A stretch of 64,000 bases of DNA from CAWUKT01 sp963923035 (GTDB lineage: Bacteria > Bacteroidota > Bacteroidia > J057 > JADKCL01), in the NCBI GenBank assembly GCA_963923035.1, contig CAWUKT010000033.1:1-64000 (forward strand). The letters run 5' to 3'. Under the pieces are notes generated by a model. It was not told the origin of the DNA. It saw only the letters and a list, made by a program, of their open reading frames with translations, and searched no databases. The translations under genes were made by a program, and so were the position numbers. This document shows positions 52,738-60,551 of the stretch, piece by piece. The stretch's first letter is position 1; each line of letters begins with the position of its first letter.

Positions 52738-53640
52738 TCAGTGAGTGGTCTCGTAAGTCTGAACGATGCTGTAACCAGCTTCGTCGATACGGAACGTCAG
52801 ACCGTCAATCTGAGTGGTAAAGAAGTTGTAGAAGATAATCGCCAAGGAGGAAGTACCGATACCCAAAGCAGTATTTACAAGTGCCTCGGAGATACCCGTT
52901 GCCAGAGCACCTGCGTCAGGAGCACCTGCGTCAGACAGTGCCTGGAAGGCCTTGATCATACCAAGTACCGTTCCGAACAGACCGACAAGTACACCCAAGG
53001 AAGCGATGGTAGCCAGGAAGGAAAGGTTGCGCTCCAACATCGGCAATTCGAGGGTGGTCGCTTCTTCCAGTTCTTTCTGGATGGCTTCACGGTTGTGTTC
53101 TGTGTCCCCGGAACCTTTTCGGTCCACTTCGAGGTATTTTGCCAAGCCTGCTTTGACCACATTGGCTACTGAGCCTTTTTGGCTGTCGCAAGCTGCGATG
53201 GCGTCTTCGATATTGCCTTCTTTTAGCATATGTCGAACCCGACCAATGAAGACATCGGCGGAGGAACGTCCTTTTGCGAAGAAGAAGATGGTAATGAGGC
53301 GCTCAATGAAGAATACCCAGACCATCAGGTGGATGGCCATACCAATCGGAATTACGAAACCACCTTTGTACACGGTGCCGAAGAAGTTGATGGGGTGGGC
53401 ATCGGTCCAGTGCTCGACTTCCGTTTCCGGGTCTGCGCCAGCTTCTACCCAAGCATCGTACTTGGCTGCGATAGTGGGACCATCTTCGAAGTTGTCCGGA
53501 GATCTGAAGATGGTGTAAAATGTACCAAAGGCGATCACGAGGCAAAGAATTACCACGATATAGGGAAAGATAGCCTTCAGCGGATTACTTTTTTTGACTT
53601 CGACGCCACCTGCGGCGGCACCAGTGCTTCCAGTACTCAT
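52738..53640 (-). CDS. exbB: ExbB/TolQ-family proton channel
   Basis: A 300-residue MotA/TolQ/ExbB channel protein. It has an N-terminal TM (about 18-40), a periplasmic loop, and three more TM regions: GFVIPIGMAIHLMVWVFF (about 95-115), LSFLATIASLGVLVGLFGTVLGMI (about 200) and ALVNTALGIGTSSLAIIFYN (about 250). The pore signature GLFGTVLGMIKAF is present. Four to five subunits would surround an ExbD dimer. It is the first gene of the operon, with a leader of about 100 bases that contains a palindrome. Confidence 0.94.
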   Translation of the reverse strand: MSTGSTGAAAGGVEVKKSNPLKAIFPYIVVILCLVIAFGTFYTIFRSPDNFEDGPTIAAKYDAWVEAGADPETEVEHWTDAHPINFFGTVYKGGFVIPIGMAIHLMVWVFFIERLITIFFFAKGRSSADVFIGRVRHMLKEGNIEDAIAACDSQKGSVANVVKAGLAKYLEVDRKGSGDTEHNREAIQKELEEATTLELPMLERNLSFLATIASLGVLVGLFGTVLGMIKAFQALSDAGAPDAGALATGISEALVNTALGIGTSSLAIIFYNFFTTQIDGLTFRIDEAGYSIVQTYETTH

Positions 53641-53706
53641 GTCTCGCTAAAAATGAATTAGTAATTAAAAACCAGTTTTTTCGATTCGAGGTTAAAGGAG
53701 CTTTCA

Positions 53707-53720
53707 CTCCTTTAAAGGAG
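53707..53720. promoter_or_regulatory. Perfect palindrome in the exbB leader
   Basis: CTCCTTTAAAGGAG is a perfect 14-base palindrome between the probable promoter and the exbB start codon. Read on the minus strand the leader also has CACCTCCTTTAAAGGAG. It could be an operator or an RNA hairpin; it has no T tail, so it is not a terminator. The rest of 53641-53982 holds no gene I can support. Confidence 0.45.
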
Positions 53721-53751
53721 GTGCTCAATTTAATCTGAATCTTATTAAACA

Positions 53752-53785
53752 CAAAGATTTTCAGAAATTTTCAAGGGTATCTAAA
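53752..53785 (-). promoter_or_regulatory. Possible promoter of exbB operon
   Basis: On the minus strand AATCTTTG (53759-53752) differs from TAnnTTTG in one base. A TTTA (53785-53782) 22 bases upstream is a weak -33 box. Confidence 0.3.
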
Positions 53786-53982
53786 CCTCTGATAATGTCC
53801 TGTATTTCTTCGGGGGACAAGCATTTGCGGGCACTCTACGATGCGCACTTGGGGGAATCCTGAAGCGCTTTTCCGCTCACCGTCCAGGGTCGCAATCTCT
53901 TTTTTGATGTTCACCAAAACTGCAACACCCGACCCTATTGCGAAAAGAACAGATTGTCCGGTCAGTTACATCGTAAGGGGGT

Positions 53983-54011
53983 AAAAAAAATGGGACCCTC
54001 TCCGGGTCCCA
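53983..54011 (-). terminator. Terminator after mqnC
   Basis: TGGGACCC (53991-53998) pairs with GGGTCCCA (54004-54011). On the minus strand eight T follow (53990-53983). Confidence 0.92.
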
Positions 54012-54069
54012 CAATATTTTTTGGCCAGAATCAGGGAAAATATCCCTTTTTCCATTCCATTTATCCAAC

Positions 54070-55224
54070 TCAGGCCACGATTTTGTCCTTGAGCACCTCC
54101 GGGATCTCCCGGAATTCATACAGTTGGTTACGCAGTCGGGGCTGAAAGCCAGCCTCCACAATGCACTGCTGAATTTCTTCGCTCGTGAATCGGAACGGAG
54201 CCCCCGCAGCGGAAACCACATTCTCCTCGATCATGATCGAGCCCATGTCGTTCGCACCGGAATGGAGGCAAACCTGGGCCACTTTCGGGCCCACCGTCAG
54301 CCAGCTGGCCTGGATATTGTCGATGTTCGGAAGCATGATGCGGCTCAGCGCGATCATCCGCACGTACTCGGCCGGCGTGACATCGGTGCTGACGCCTTTC
54401 ACGCGCTGGAGCAGCGTGCCGTCGTCCTGGTACGGCCAGGGAATGAACGCCAGGAAGCCATTCGCATGCTCCGGCTTCTGGGCCTGTACCGCCCGGATCC
54501 GGACGAGGTGGTCGAAGCGTTCTTCGATGGTCTCGATGTGGCCAAACATCATCGTGGCGCTGGTCGTGATGTCCAGCTGGTGGCATTGGCGCATGACTTC
54601 GAGCCATTCTTCGCCGGAGCACTTGCCATTGGAGATGATGCGGCGGACGCGGTCGTCGAGGATTTCGGCGCCGGCTCCCGGGAGGGAGTCGAGGCCCGCA
54701 GCCTTGAGACGCTCGAGCGTCTCCCGGTAGGTGAGGCCGCTCAGCTCGGCAATGTGGACGATCTCGGGCGGGCCGAGGGCGTGGAGGCGCAGCTCTGGGT
54801 ACCAATTTTTGAGCTTGGCGAAGGTCTCTTCGTAGAAATCCACCCCTAATTTGGGGTGGTGACCGCCTTGCAGGAGCAATTGATCCCCGCCCAAAGAAAA
54901 GGTTTCTTCGATTTTCCGCTTGTAGGTCTCGTCATCGGTGATGTAGGCCTTGTGGGCGTACTTTTCGGACGGCGGCACAAAGAAATTGCAGAATTTGCAG
55001 TTCGCCACACAGACGTTGGTGGTATTGACATTCCGGTCGATCTGCCACGTCACCGTTCCCAGCGTGTCCTTCTTCTTGATCTTCCGAATCTCATTGGCGG
55101 TGTACATCAACTGAGGCGTCGGCGCTTCGTGGTACAAAAATACCCCCTCTTCTTCCGTCAGGAACTCCAACCGGAGCGCCTTGGCCAACAAATCGTTGAT
55201 CCTATTTTGTTTTGTATCGTTCAT
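54070..55224 (-). CDS. mqnC: Cyclic dehypoxanthinyl futalosine synthase
   Basis: A radical SAM enzyme of the futalosine menaquinone pathway that cyclises dehypoxanthine futalosine. The 384-residue protein has the 4Fe-4S motif CVANCKFCNFF (Cys at about 64, 68, 71), the loop LPGAGAEIL, and SATMMFGHIE with the IPWPYQDDGT region typical of MqnC rather than MqnE. It starts at ATG 55224; upstream extension is unsupported. With the UbiA-like gene at 48808 it implies menaquinone as respiratory quinone, and this also fits the quinone-dependent PyrD. Confidence 0.92.
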   Translation of the reverse strand: MNDTKQNRINDLLAKALRLEFLTEEEGVFLYHEAPTPQLMYTANEIRKIKKKDTLGTVTWQIDRNVNTTNVCVANCKFCNFFVPPSEKYAHKAYITDDETYKRKIEETFSLGGDQLLLQGGHHPKLGVDFYEETFAKLKNWYPELRLHALGPPEIVHIAELSGLTYRETLERLKAAGLDSLPGAGAEILDDRVRRIISNGKCSGEEWLEVMRQCHQLDITTSATMMFGHIETIEERFDHLVRIRAVQAQKPEHANGFLAFIPWPYQDDGTLLQRVKGVSTDVTPAEYVRMIALSRIMLPNIDNIQASWLTVGPKVAQVCLHSGANDMGSIMIEENVVSAAGAPFRFTSEEIQQCIVEAGFQPRLRNQLYEFREIPEVLKDKIVA

Positions 55225-55242
55225 GAGTCCATGATTGTAAAG

Positions 55243-55250
55243 CAAAGGTA
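55243..55250 (-). promoter_or_regulatory. -7 box for mqnC
   Basis: On the minus strand TACCTTTG is an exact TAnnTTTG box 18 bases upstream of the start codon, which would give a very short leader. No convincing -33 box is seen. Confidence 0.35.
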
Positions 55251-55370
55251 CATGAGTCTGAGAAAATAACCGCTGCCCGTCCCAATGGTTGAGCCATAAA
55301 CGGGATTTTTTACTCCAATTCTCCCCGTCCTTCTGCATTTTTGAACCGATTTGAAATTTGCCGTTTAATA

Positions 55371-55673
55371 ATGGAAATTCACCTAATGAGCCACCACGAA
55401 TTTTCCCTGGGCGATGCCATCGACCGCTTCCTGAAGGAACGCGGGCTGAAAGACAAGGCGGATATCCACCGGGTCATCAACGAGTGGCCGAAGCTGATGG
55501 GCAGGGCGATTTCGGAGAATACGGAGCAAATCTGGTTTCGGGAGGGGAAGTTTTACGTGAGAATGAAGTCGCCGGTCTGGAAAAATGAGCTCTCGATGGC
55601 CAAGTCGAAGATTCGGGAAGTGGTTAACCGGGAAATTGGGCGGGATTTGGTGGAAGAAGTCAAAATCATCTGA
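55371..55673 (+). CDS. DUF721/DciA-like protein
   Basis: A 100-residue protein of the DUF721 family, whose member DciA loads the replicative helicase DnaB in many bacteria. Visible are SLGDAIDRFLKERGLKDKADIHRV, the conserved VINEWPKLMGRAISENTE, and FYVRMKSPVWKNELSMAKSKI. ATG 55371 or 55386 could be the start. It is divergent from mqnC, and the next gene begins two bases after its stop. Confidence 0.75.
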   Translation: MEIHLMSHHEFSLGDAIDRFLKERGLKDKADIHRVINEWPKLMGRAISENTEQIWFREGKFYVRMKSPVWKNELSMAKSKIREVVNREIGRDLVEEVKII

Positions 55674-55675
55674 AG

Positions 55676-56194
55676 ATGGGACAAGAAGAGTTGGTGTACT
55701 ATCCGAAACGGCAGCCTTTGTGGCTGGGGGCCATTGGCAGCGGGCTCGTTTTGGGGACGTCGGTGGCCATCATGCTCACGGTAGATCAGGTCCAGTACGG
55801 CGTTTTTCGCCTTCCGGCGCTGATTTTTGGCTTCATTGGAAGCATCGCGGGCATTCTGTTGGTTCTGTTGAGCACGGGCCGCCTGGTGCGGACCGAAGCA
55901 CTGCTCACCGTCCACGACGGTGGCCTCAAGTTTTTCCTCTCCCAATTTGCCCACGGCGAAATTCCCTGGTCCCAGGTCAAATCCTACCGCCTGGTCAAGC
56001 GTGGACCCCGAAAATTCATCCTCATTGCCCTGCGCGAACCCCAAAAATTCCTCAATGCCACTTCGGGCCTCCGTCGCCGTCGCCTCCGCACCAATATGCG
56101 TTTGTTCAATACCCCATTTGCCCTCCCCGCCCACCTCTTCGAAGACTCGGCTGAAGACGTGATCCACGCCATCCGCGACCGCCGTCCCGCTTAA
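55676..56194 (+). CDS. STM3941-like membrane protein
   Basis: A 172-residue protein with two TM helices (about 15-38 and 44-65) followed by a PH-like cytoplasmic domain (FLSQFAHGEIPWSQVKSYRL to NTPFALPAHLFEDSAEDV). This is the layout of STM3941-type proteins of unknown function. The start is ATG 55676, two bases after the DciA-like stop, so the two are co-transcribed. Convergent with the large minus-strand cargo-like gene. Confidence 0.65.
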   Translation: MGQEELVYYPKRQPLWLGAIGSGLVLGTSVAIMLTVDQVQYGVFRLPALIFGFIGSIAGILLVLLSTGRLVRTEALLTVHDGGLKFFLSQFAHGEIPWSQVKSYRLVKRGPRKFILIALREPQKFLNATSGLRRRRLRTNMRLFNTPFALPAHLFEDSAEDVIHAIRDRRPA

Positions 56195-56252
56195 ATAGGA
56201 GGCGGGCAGCCCCCGAAGGAACCACCCGCCAAACTTCCTCGTACCAAAAAAA

Positions 56253-58016
56253 TTATAGAACCAGTAGGCTGGACGCATAGGATTCGCGTACCTGCTCTAC
56301 CATTCGACAATACAATTCGAAGGTGGCCTCCATCTCGCCGGCCTTGATCAGGGTGACACACTGGCGAACGACAGCGTAGATCTCCTCGTAGATCGCGGCG
56401 GCATCGGACCGGGCATTGATCGACTGGACAATCTCCGGCGCGTAGGCGTAGTATTTCTTGATGAGAGCGGGGCCGTGGGGCTGGAAAAAGAGGTAATCGT
56501 CCCGGAAGGCCCGGAGCAAGGTCAATTCCTCGCAGTCGTCCGGGAGGCCGCGGTAGCCGACGCAGGCGGTGGTCAGGTAGCACTTGGGGCATTTCCACCA
56601 CGGGGACTTCTTGGCCTGAACCTGGGGCGAGCTGGTTTCAGGAGACAATAAACTGGCCTGTTGCTCCATTTCCTCCTGCTGGCGATGGCCCCGAAAGTGA
56701 AGTCCCGTTTCGCTCAAGCTGGTGGAATCGGATTGCTTTGGAGCGACCTCTTCAATCGTCATCAGGTCGAGATCATCATCTTCATCTTGCCAATCGTCCA
56801 GTTGTTCCGCCGAAAAGGACTTCCGTTTGACTTCCTCTTCCTGATCGTCGTGGTCCGATTCGTCCAGCGAAATACTCACTCCCGATGAAGCGGACGGAGT
56901 TTGTTTTTTCTTTTTCTTCCTCTTTTTCTTCTTTTTCTGCTTGCCCGACCCACCCGATGACGACGTATCGGGCACTGCAAATTTCAATTTGTAGTGGGGC
57001 CGGGAACCTTTCACCTCCTTCACTTCGCCATCTTGATCACTGGCCGAAGTGGAGGGGGCTGTCACGCCTTTGAGGGAGCCATTTTTCAACGTCGCATTGG
57101 AATTCCCGTAATCTCCACTCAGTCCTTTTCGGTTGTCTCCCCGCTTACCGGTTTGGGTCTTATTGCCATCGGTCCAACGGGTCACCAACGAAACTGCTAC
57201 ACTACCTGGAGCGCCGCCGGTCTGGGGGACATGGGCCTTCAATGCAGGCGGCCGGACCAATTTGTCAAATCGGGCTTTCAATCCCCCTAACCACTGCTGC
57301 AAGGCTGCCTGGCAATCGGTACAAGTTCCCTGCGGACCTATGATTTCGATTCGGATACCATCGTGCAGAGGATTGTCATTGGGCATCCAAACGTCCCCTT
57401 GGAATCCATCCTTGTCGACCCCGGTTCCGTAAAATCCAGGTGACAATTGCTTTCGATGCGCGGCGACATACTCGTCCACCAGATCATTCATCCCATCAAT
57501 GAGATAGATTTCTCCGTCGTGGCTGGCGACGGAACTATTTCCGCTTTGCCGGACCTTACTAAGCGGGGTAACGGGATCGGGGAGAAAATCTCCTGTCGGT
57601 GGTGTGATGCGCCCCAATTGCCCGAAATTACCCGAAAAAACCAGGGCAACTACTTCATTTGCAGCCCCTCCCGGATGGGTACTTTGAATTTCATGATCGG
57701 TGGTCTCCTTCCGGTCAGTATAGCGCTCATGGGCTGCTGTATCCGCCACCGAAGGGGTTGATCCCTTGGCAGCATAATCGGTATCGTTCAATTCTCCCGG
57801 CAGGGCCCGCTGGACGGGTCGCGCCGGATTGACGGGGCCAGCAGCACGCCGCTGGACCATCTGGTGGCTTTGATTGGCCGCCGCCTGGTATCCTGTTCCA
57901 AGGCTTCCGGGGGGAGGCGAGAGTACGGGGGAGCCCTGCCCGGACATGGCAAGCCCCTCCCCCATTTGGTGGTGTTGCTCTGTCGGCTCGACAGAGGCCT
58001 CATGATGTTGAATCAT
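56253..58016 (-). CDS. Cargo-like protein: deaminase-like core and CFI-box-type C-terminus
   Basis: A 587-residue protein with no signal peptide. Residues 1-75 are disordered and end in QMVQRRAAG and RPVQRALPG, linkers seen in DUF4157-type injection-system cargo. Residues 120-250 form the only folded core, with SHDGEIYLIDG (His166, Glu169) and GPQGTCTDCQAALQQWL (Cys232, Cys235); an H-x-x-E and a later CxxC recall zinc deaminase-fold toxins, but neither motif is standard. Residues 360-371 are almost all Lys. Residues 380-470 are acidic and disordered. Residues 474-535 (CPKCYLTTACVGYRGLPDDC, LLRAFRDDYLF, YYAYAPEIVQSI) match the CFI-box C-terminal domain. A consensus promoter lies upstream. Confidence 0.7.
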   Translation of the reverse strand: MIQHHEASVEPTEQHHQMGEGLAMSGQGSPVLSPPPGSLGTGYQAAANQSHQMVQRRAAGPVNPARPVQRALPGELNDTDYAAKGSTPSVADTAAHERYTDRKETTDHEIQSTHPGGAANEVVALVFSGNFGQLGRITPPTGDFLPDPVTPLSKVRQSGNSSVASHDGEIYLIDGMNDLVDEYVAAHRKQLSPGFYGTGVDKDGFQGDVWMPNDNPLHDGIRIEIIGPQGTCTDCQAALQQWLGGLKARFDKLVRPPALKAHVPQTGGAPGSVAVSLVTRWTDGNKTQTGKRGDNRKGLSGDYGNSNATLKNGSLKGVTAPSTSASDQDGEVKEVKGSRPHYKLKFAVPDTSSSGGSGKQKKKKKRKKKKKQTPSASSGVSISLDESDHDDQEEEVKRKSFSAEQLDDWQDEDDDLDLMTIEEVAPKQSDSTSLSETGLHFRGHRQQEEMEQQASLLSPETSSPQVQAKKSPWWKCPKCYLTTACVGYRGLPDDCEELTLLRAFRDDYLFFQPHGPALIKKYYAYAPEIVQSINARSDAAAIYEEIYAVVRQCVTLIKAGEMEATFELYCRMVEQVRESYASSLLVL

Positions 58017-58138
58017 AATAAGTCAGCGCGCAGCGAAACCGCGCGAAATCAATACAAATACGTGGTGAAAAGATTGTTACTGATAAAAGCTAGTTAGGGA
58101 AAAATAGAGAGGGTGCGTTCGGGTACATTCTGTGGGAA

Positions 58139-58169
58139 CAAAGATAGTGTTTCTCTTTTGTCAACCAAA
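58139..58169 (-). promoter_or_regulatory. Consensus promoter of the cargo-like gene
   Basis: On the minus strand TTTG (58169-58166), a 19-base spacer and TATCTTTG (58146-58139) match the Bacteroidota promoter exactly. A leader of about 115 bases precedes the ATG at 58016. Confidence 0.75.
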
Positions 58170-58207
58170 GTTTACCAAATCTTTTTTTTCAGTTCGACCG
58201 CTTTCGG

Positions 58208-58891
58208 TCAATCGTAGGTGAACGAGTACCGGTCAAAGTCCTTGCCCAAGGTCAAATTGGCCCCAAAACTGATGGTCCACTGCCGAAAATCGAATTCAGA
58301 AGAGGTCATGGGCAATGAAAGGCCGCCTTGCACCTGAAATTTCAACTCCCGGTAACCGGCCCGAAACATGATCGAAGGCTCCCAAAAGGAAGTATTGGTG
58401 GGCTGAAACTGCATCGTGGTCGAATTGCGCTGGTCGGTATGGCCTACGAAACTGAAGCGGGAGGCCACCCCAAAATCGAAGTATTCGGAGCTGTAACCGA
58501 CGTTGGGTTGGATGAAAAAGCGGCGGTAGAAATCCTGCACGGGCGTATTCCGGGTAATGCCCCAGCCCATTCCGGAATAGGTCTCGAAGCGCCAGTATTT
58601 ATCAATCAGTGTCCAATAGCCGATCCCGGCCTCCCCGAAAATGGTCCGGAACCGCGGCTCCTGGATGGAATCAAATTCGACGGTATAGGTGGCTCCATTG
58701 GCCATCAGGGCGAAGTGCTTGGCCGGAGCCAGCGCGGCACCGACGTTGAAACCATTGCTTCCCGCCGAGCCTAGCGCCTGAAATTCCCCCTCCTGGCTGA
58801 ACAGAGGCGTGGTCACCGGGTTGGCAACGTACAGGGTTTCACAGGAAGTCAGACAACCAAGGAGCAAGCAAAAGAAGAAAAATGGTTTCAT
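58208..58891 (-). CDS. Lipoprotein with outer-membrane beta-barrel-like body
   Basis: A 227-residue protein with the lipobox CLTSCETL (about residue 18). The mature part alternates short strands with aromatic ends (GEAGIGYWTLIDKYWRFETYSGMGWG, YFDFGVASRFSFVGH, SIMFRAGYRELKFQVQGG), which resembles a small outer-membrane beta-barrel. A lipidated barrel is unusual; the lipobox could instead be a signal-peptidase I site. I use ATG 58891. It is probably co-transcribed with the RluA gene, 49 bases upstream. Confidence 0.65.
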   Translation of the reverse strand: MKPFFFFCLLLGCLTSCETLYVANPVTTPLFSQEGEFQALGSAGSNGFNVGAALAPAKHFALMANGATYTVEFDSIQEPRFRTIFGEAGIGYWTLIDKYWRFETYSGMGWGITRNTPVQDFYRRFFIQPNVGYSSEYFDFGVASRFSFVGHTDQRNSTTMQFQPTNTSFWEPSIMFRAGYRELKFQVQGGLSLPMTSSEFDFRQWTISFGANLTLGKDFDRYSFTYD

Positions 58892-58940
58892 CGATTGGAA
58901 TATCGGGGGTGGCGGGGACAAAGACAAGGGAGAAAAAAAG

Positions 58941-59627
58941 TCAGGGCAATAAATCCTGAAACATTCGCCAGGGGTAGGTCTCGGGAACCGGGGCGACAAT
59001 GCGAATGGTGTCTTCTTTGCGGACGGGATGGGTGAATACCATTTCCCGGGCCCGCAATGCGATGGATTTGTCGGGGAGAAAATCGGTATTGGCGTACTTG
59101 ACGTCCCCAACGATCCCGCAGCCCATGGCTGCGAGCTGGACCCGGATCTGGTGTTTGCGTCCCGTCATCAGTTCCACTTCCAACAGCGCGTAACCACCCC
59201 GGCTGCCCACCATCGTGTATTTCAATTCCGCCTTTTTCCGCCCCTCTCCCGCCTTTCCGTACGCCCGCACGATATTTTTCCCCGGCAATTGTCCTACAAA
59301 ATGCTGCAAATGCCCCTCCTTCCGCTTCGGAGAGCGGACCACAATGGCGTAGTACTTTTTCGTGAGCTTTCGCTCCTGGAATTGCTTGGTCATCCGCGCG
59401 GCCGCTTTCGAAGTCCGGGCCAACAACATGACGCCGCCCACCGGCCGGTCGAGGCGGTGGAGCAAGCCGACAAAAACATTGCCGGGCTTCTCGTACTTGA
59501 CTTTCAGGTAATTCGCGGTCCAATCGACAACGCTAACATCCCGGCTGGCATCCCCTTGGGAGGGCATGCCGTGGGGCTTGTCCACTGCGAGCAGGTGATT
59601 GTCCTCGTAAAGTACTGTGGGCTCCAA
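58941..59627 (-). CDS. RluA-family pseudouridine synthase
   Basis: A 228-residue RNA pseudouridine synthase. The catalytic Asp is in LLHRLDRPVGGVML (about 57), and the later motifs LEVELMTGRKHQIRVQLA and FTHPVRKE follow. There is no S4 domain. It modifies uridines in rRNA or tRNA; the target site cannot be told. It lies six bases downstream of panB on the same strand. Confidence 0.9.
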   Translation of the reverse strand: MEPTVLYEDNHLLAVDKPHGMPSQGDASRDVSVVDWTANYLKVKYEKPGNVFVGLLHRLDRPVGGVMLLARTSKAAARMTKQFQERKLTKKYYAIVVRSPKRKEGHLQHFVGQLPGKNIVRAYGKAGEGRKKAELKYTMVGSRGGYALLEVELMTGRKHQIRVQLAAMGCGIVGDVKYANTDFLPDKSIALRAREMVFTHPVRKEDTIRIVAPVPETYPWRMFQDLLP

Positions 59628-59633
59628 AGGCGC

Positions 59634-60467
59634 CTAGTAGCTTTCGGATTCGTTGGGGAAATCGCCGGAGCGAACGTCCTCAGCGTAGCGTTTGAACGCA
59701 TCTTCCATGACGTTGTAGAGGTCTGCGTAGCGGCGCAGGAAGCGCGGGGAAAACTCTTTGTTGATGCCCAGCATATCGTGGGTGACCAGCACCTGGCCAT
59801 CACAGCCATTTCCAGCTCCGATGCCAATGACCGGAATCTGCAAGTTGGCGGAGACCTTGGTGGCCAATTCAGCGGGAATTTTCTCCAAAATCAACGAAAA
59901 ACAGCCCGTATTTTGCAACAACTCGGCGTCTTCCAGCAATTGGTTGGCTTCATCCTCTTCCGTTGCCCGAACCACATAGGTTCCAAACTTGTAAATGGAC
60001 TGTGGGGTCAGACCGAGGTGGCCCATGACGGGAATTCCCGCCGACAAGATGCGCTTCACCGATTCGATGATGAAGGCGCCCCCTTCCATTTTAACAGCAT
60101 GGGCCCCACTTTCCTTCATGATCCGCACCGCACTTTCCAACGCCCGCTTGCTGTTTCCCTGGTAACTTCCGAATGGCAAATCCACCACGACCAGGGCCCG
60201 CTCCACTCCCTTGACGACCGCAGAAGCGTGGTCGATCATCTGGTCGAGCGTAATCGGCAAAGTTGTTTCATGTCCGTGAATCACATTGGACGCCGAATCC
60301 CCCACCAAAATGATGTCGATTCCAGCTTTGTCAATGATCTGGGAAAATGCAAAGTCGTAGGCGGTCAACATGGAAATTTTCCGCCCGGCCAACTTCATTT
60401 CCTGAATGGAACGGGTGGTGACCTTTTTGAAGGACTTTTTCTTTGCAGACTTATTTTCAGTGGACAT
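59634..60467 (-). CDS. panB: 3-methyl-2-oxobutanoate hydroxymethyltransferase
   Basis: First enzyme of pantothenate synthesis; it adds a hydroxymethyl group from methylene-tetrahydrofolate to ketoisovalerate. The 277-residue protein has MLTAYDFAFSQIID, ILVGDSASNVIHGHETTLPITL (Mg-binding Asp), VKMEGG and GHLGLTPQS, and ends in the GIGAGNGCDGQVLVTHDMLG region. It starts at ATG 60467. Product CoA also serves the phosphopantetheinyl transferase at 476. Confidence 0.95.
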   Translation of the reverse strand: MSTENKSAKKKSFKKVTTRSIQEMKLAGRKISMLTAYDFAFSQIIDKAGIDIILVGDSASNVIHGHETTLPITLDQMIDHASAVVKGVERALVVVDLPFGSYQGNSKRALESAVRIMKESGAHAVKMEGGAFIIESVKRILSAGIPVMGHLGLTPQSIYKFGTYVVRATEEDEANQLLEDAELLQNTGCFSLILEKIPAELATKVSANLQIPVIGIGAGNGCDGQVLVTHDMLGINKEFSPRFLRRYADLYNVMEDAFKRYAEDVRSGDFPNESESY

Positions 60468-60551
60468 ACGGATAAAATCTGGGTAATTGTCTTGTGCAGC
60501 GGGCTAAATATCGCCAATAATTATCTAAAAATTCCAGTGGTCCGGAAAGTA

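Noticed and set aside
53877..54221. Minus-strand frame of 114 codons before mqnC's terminator
   Set aside because: It crosses the terminator and part of mqnC in another frame and has no domain.
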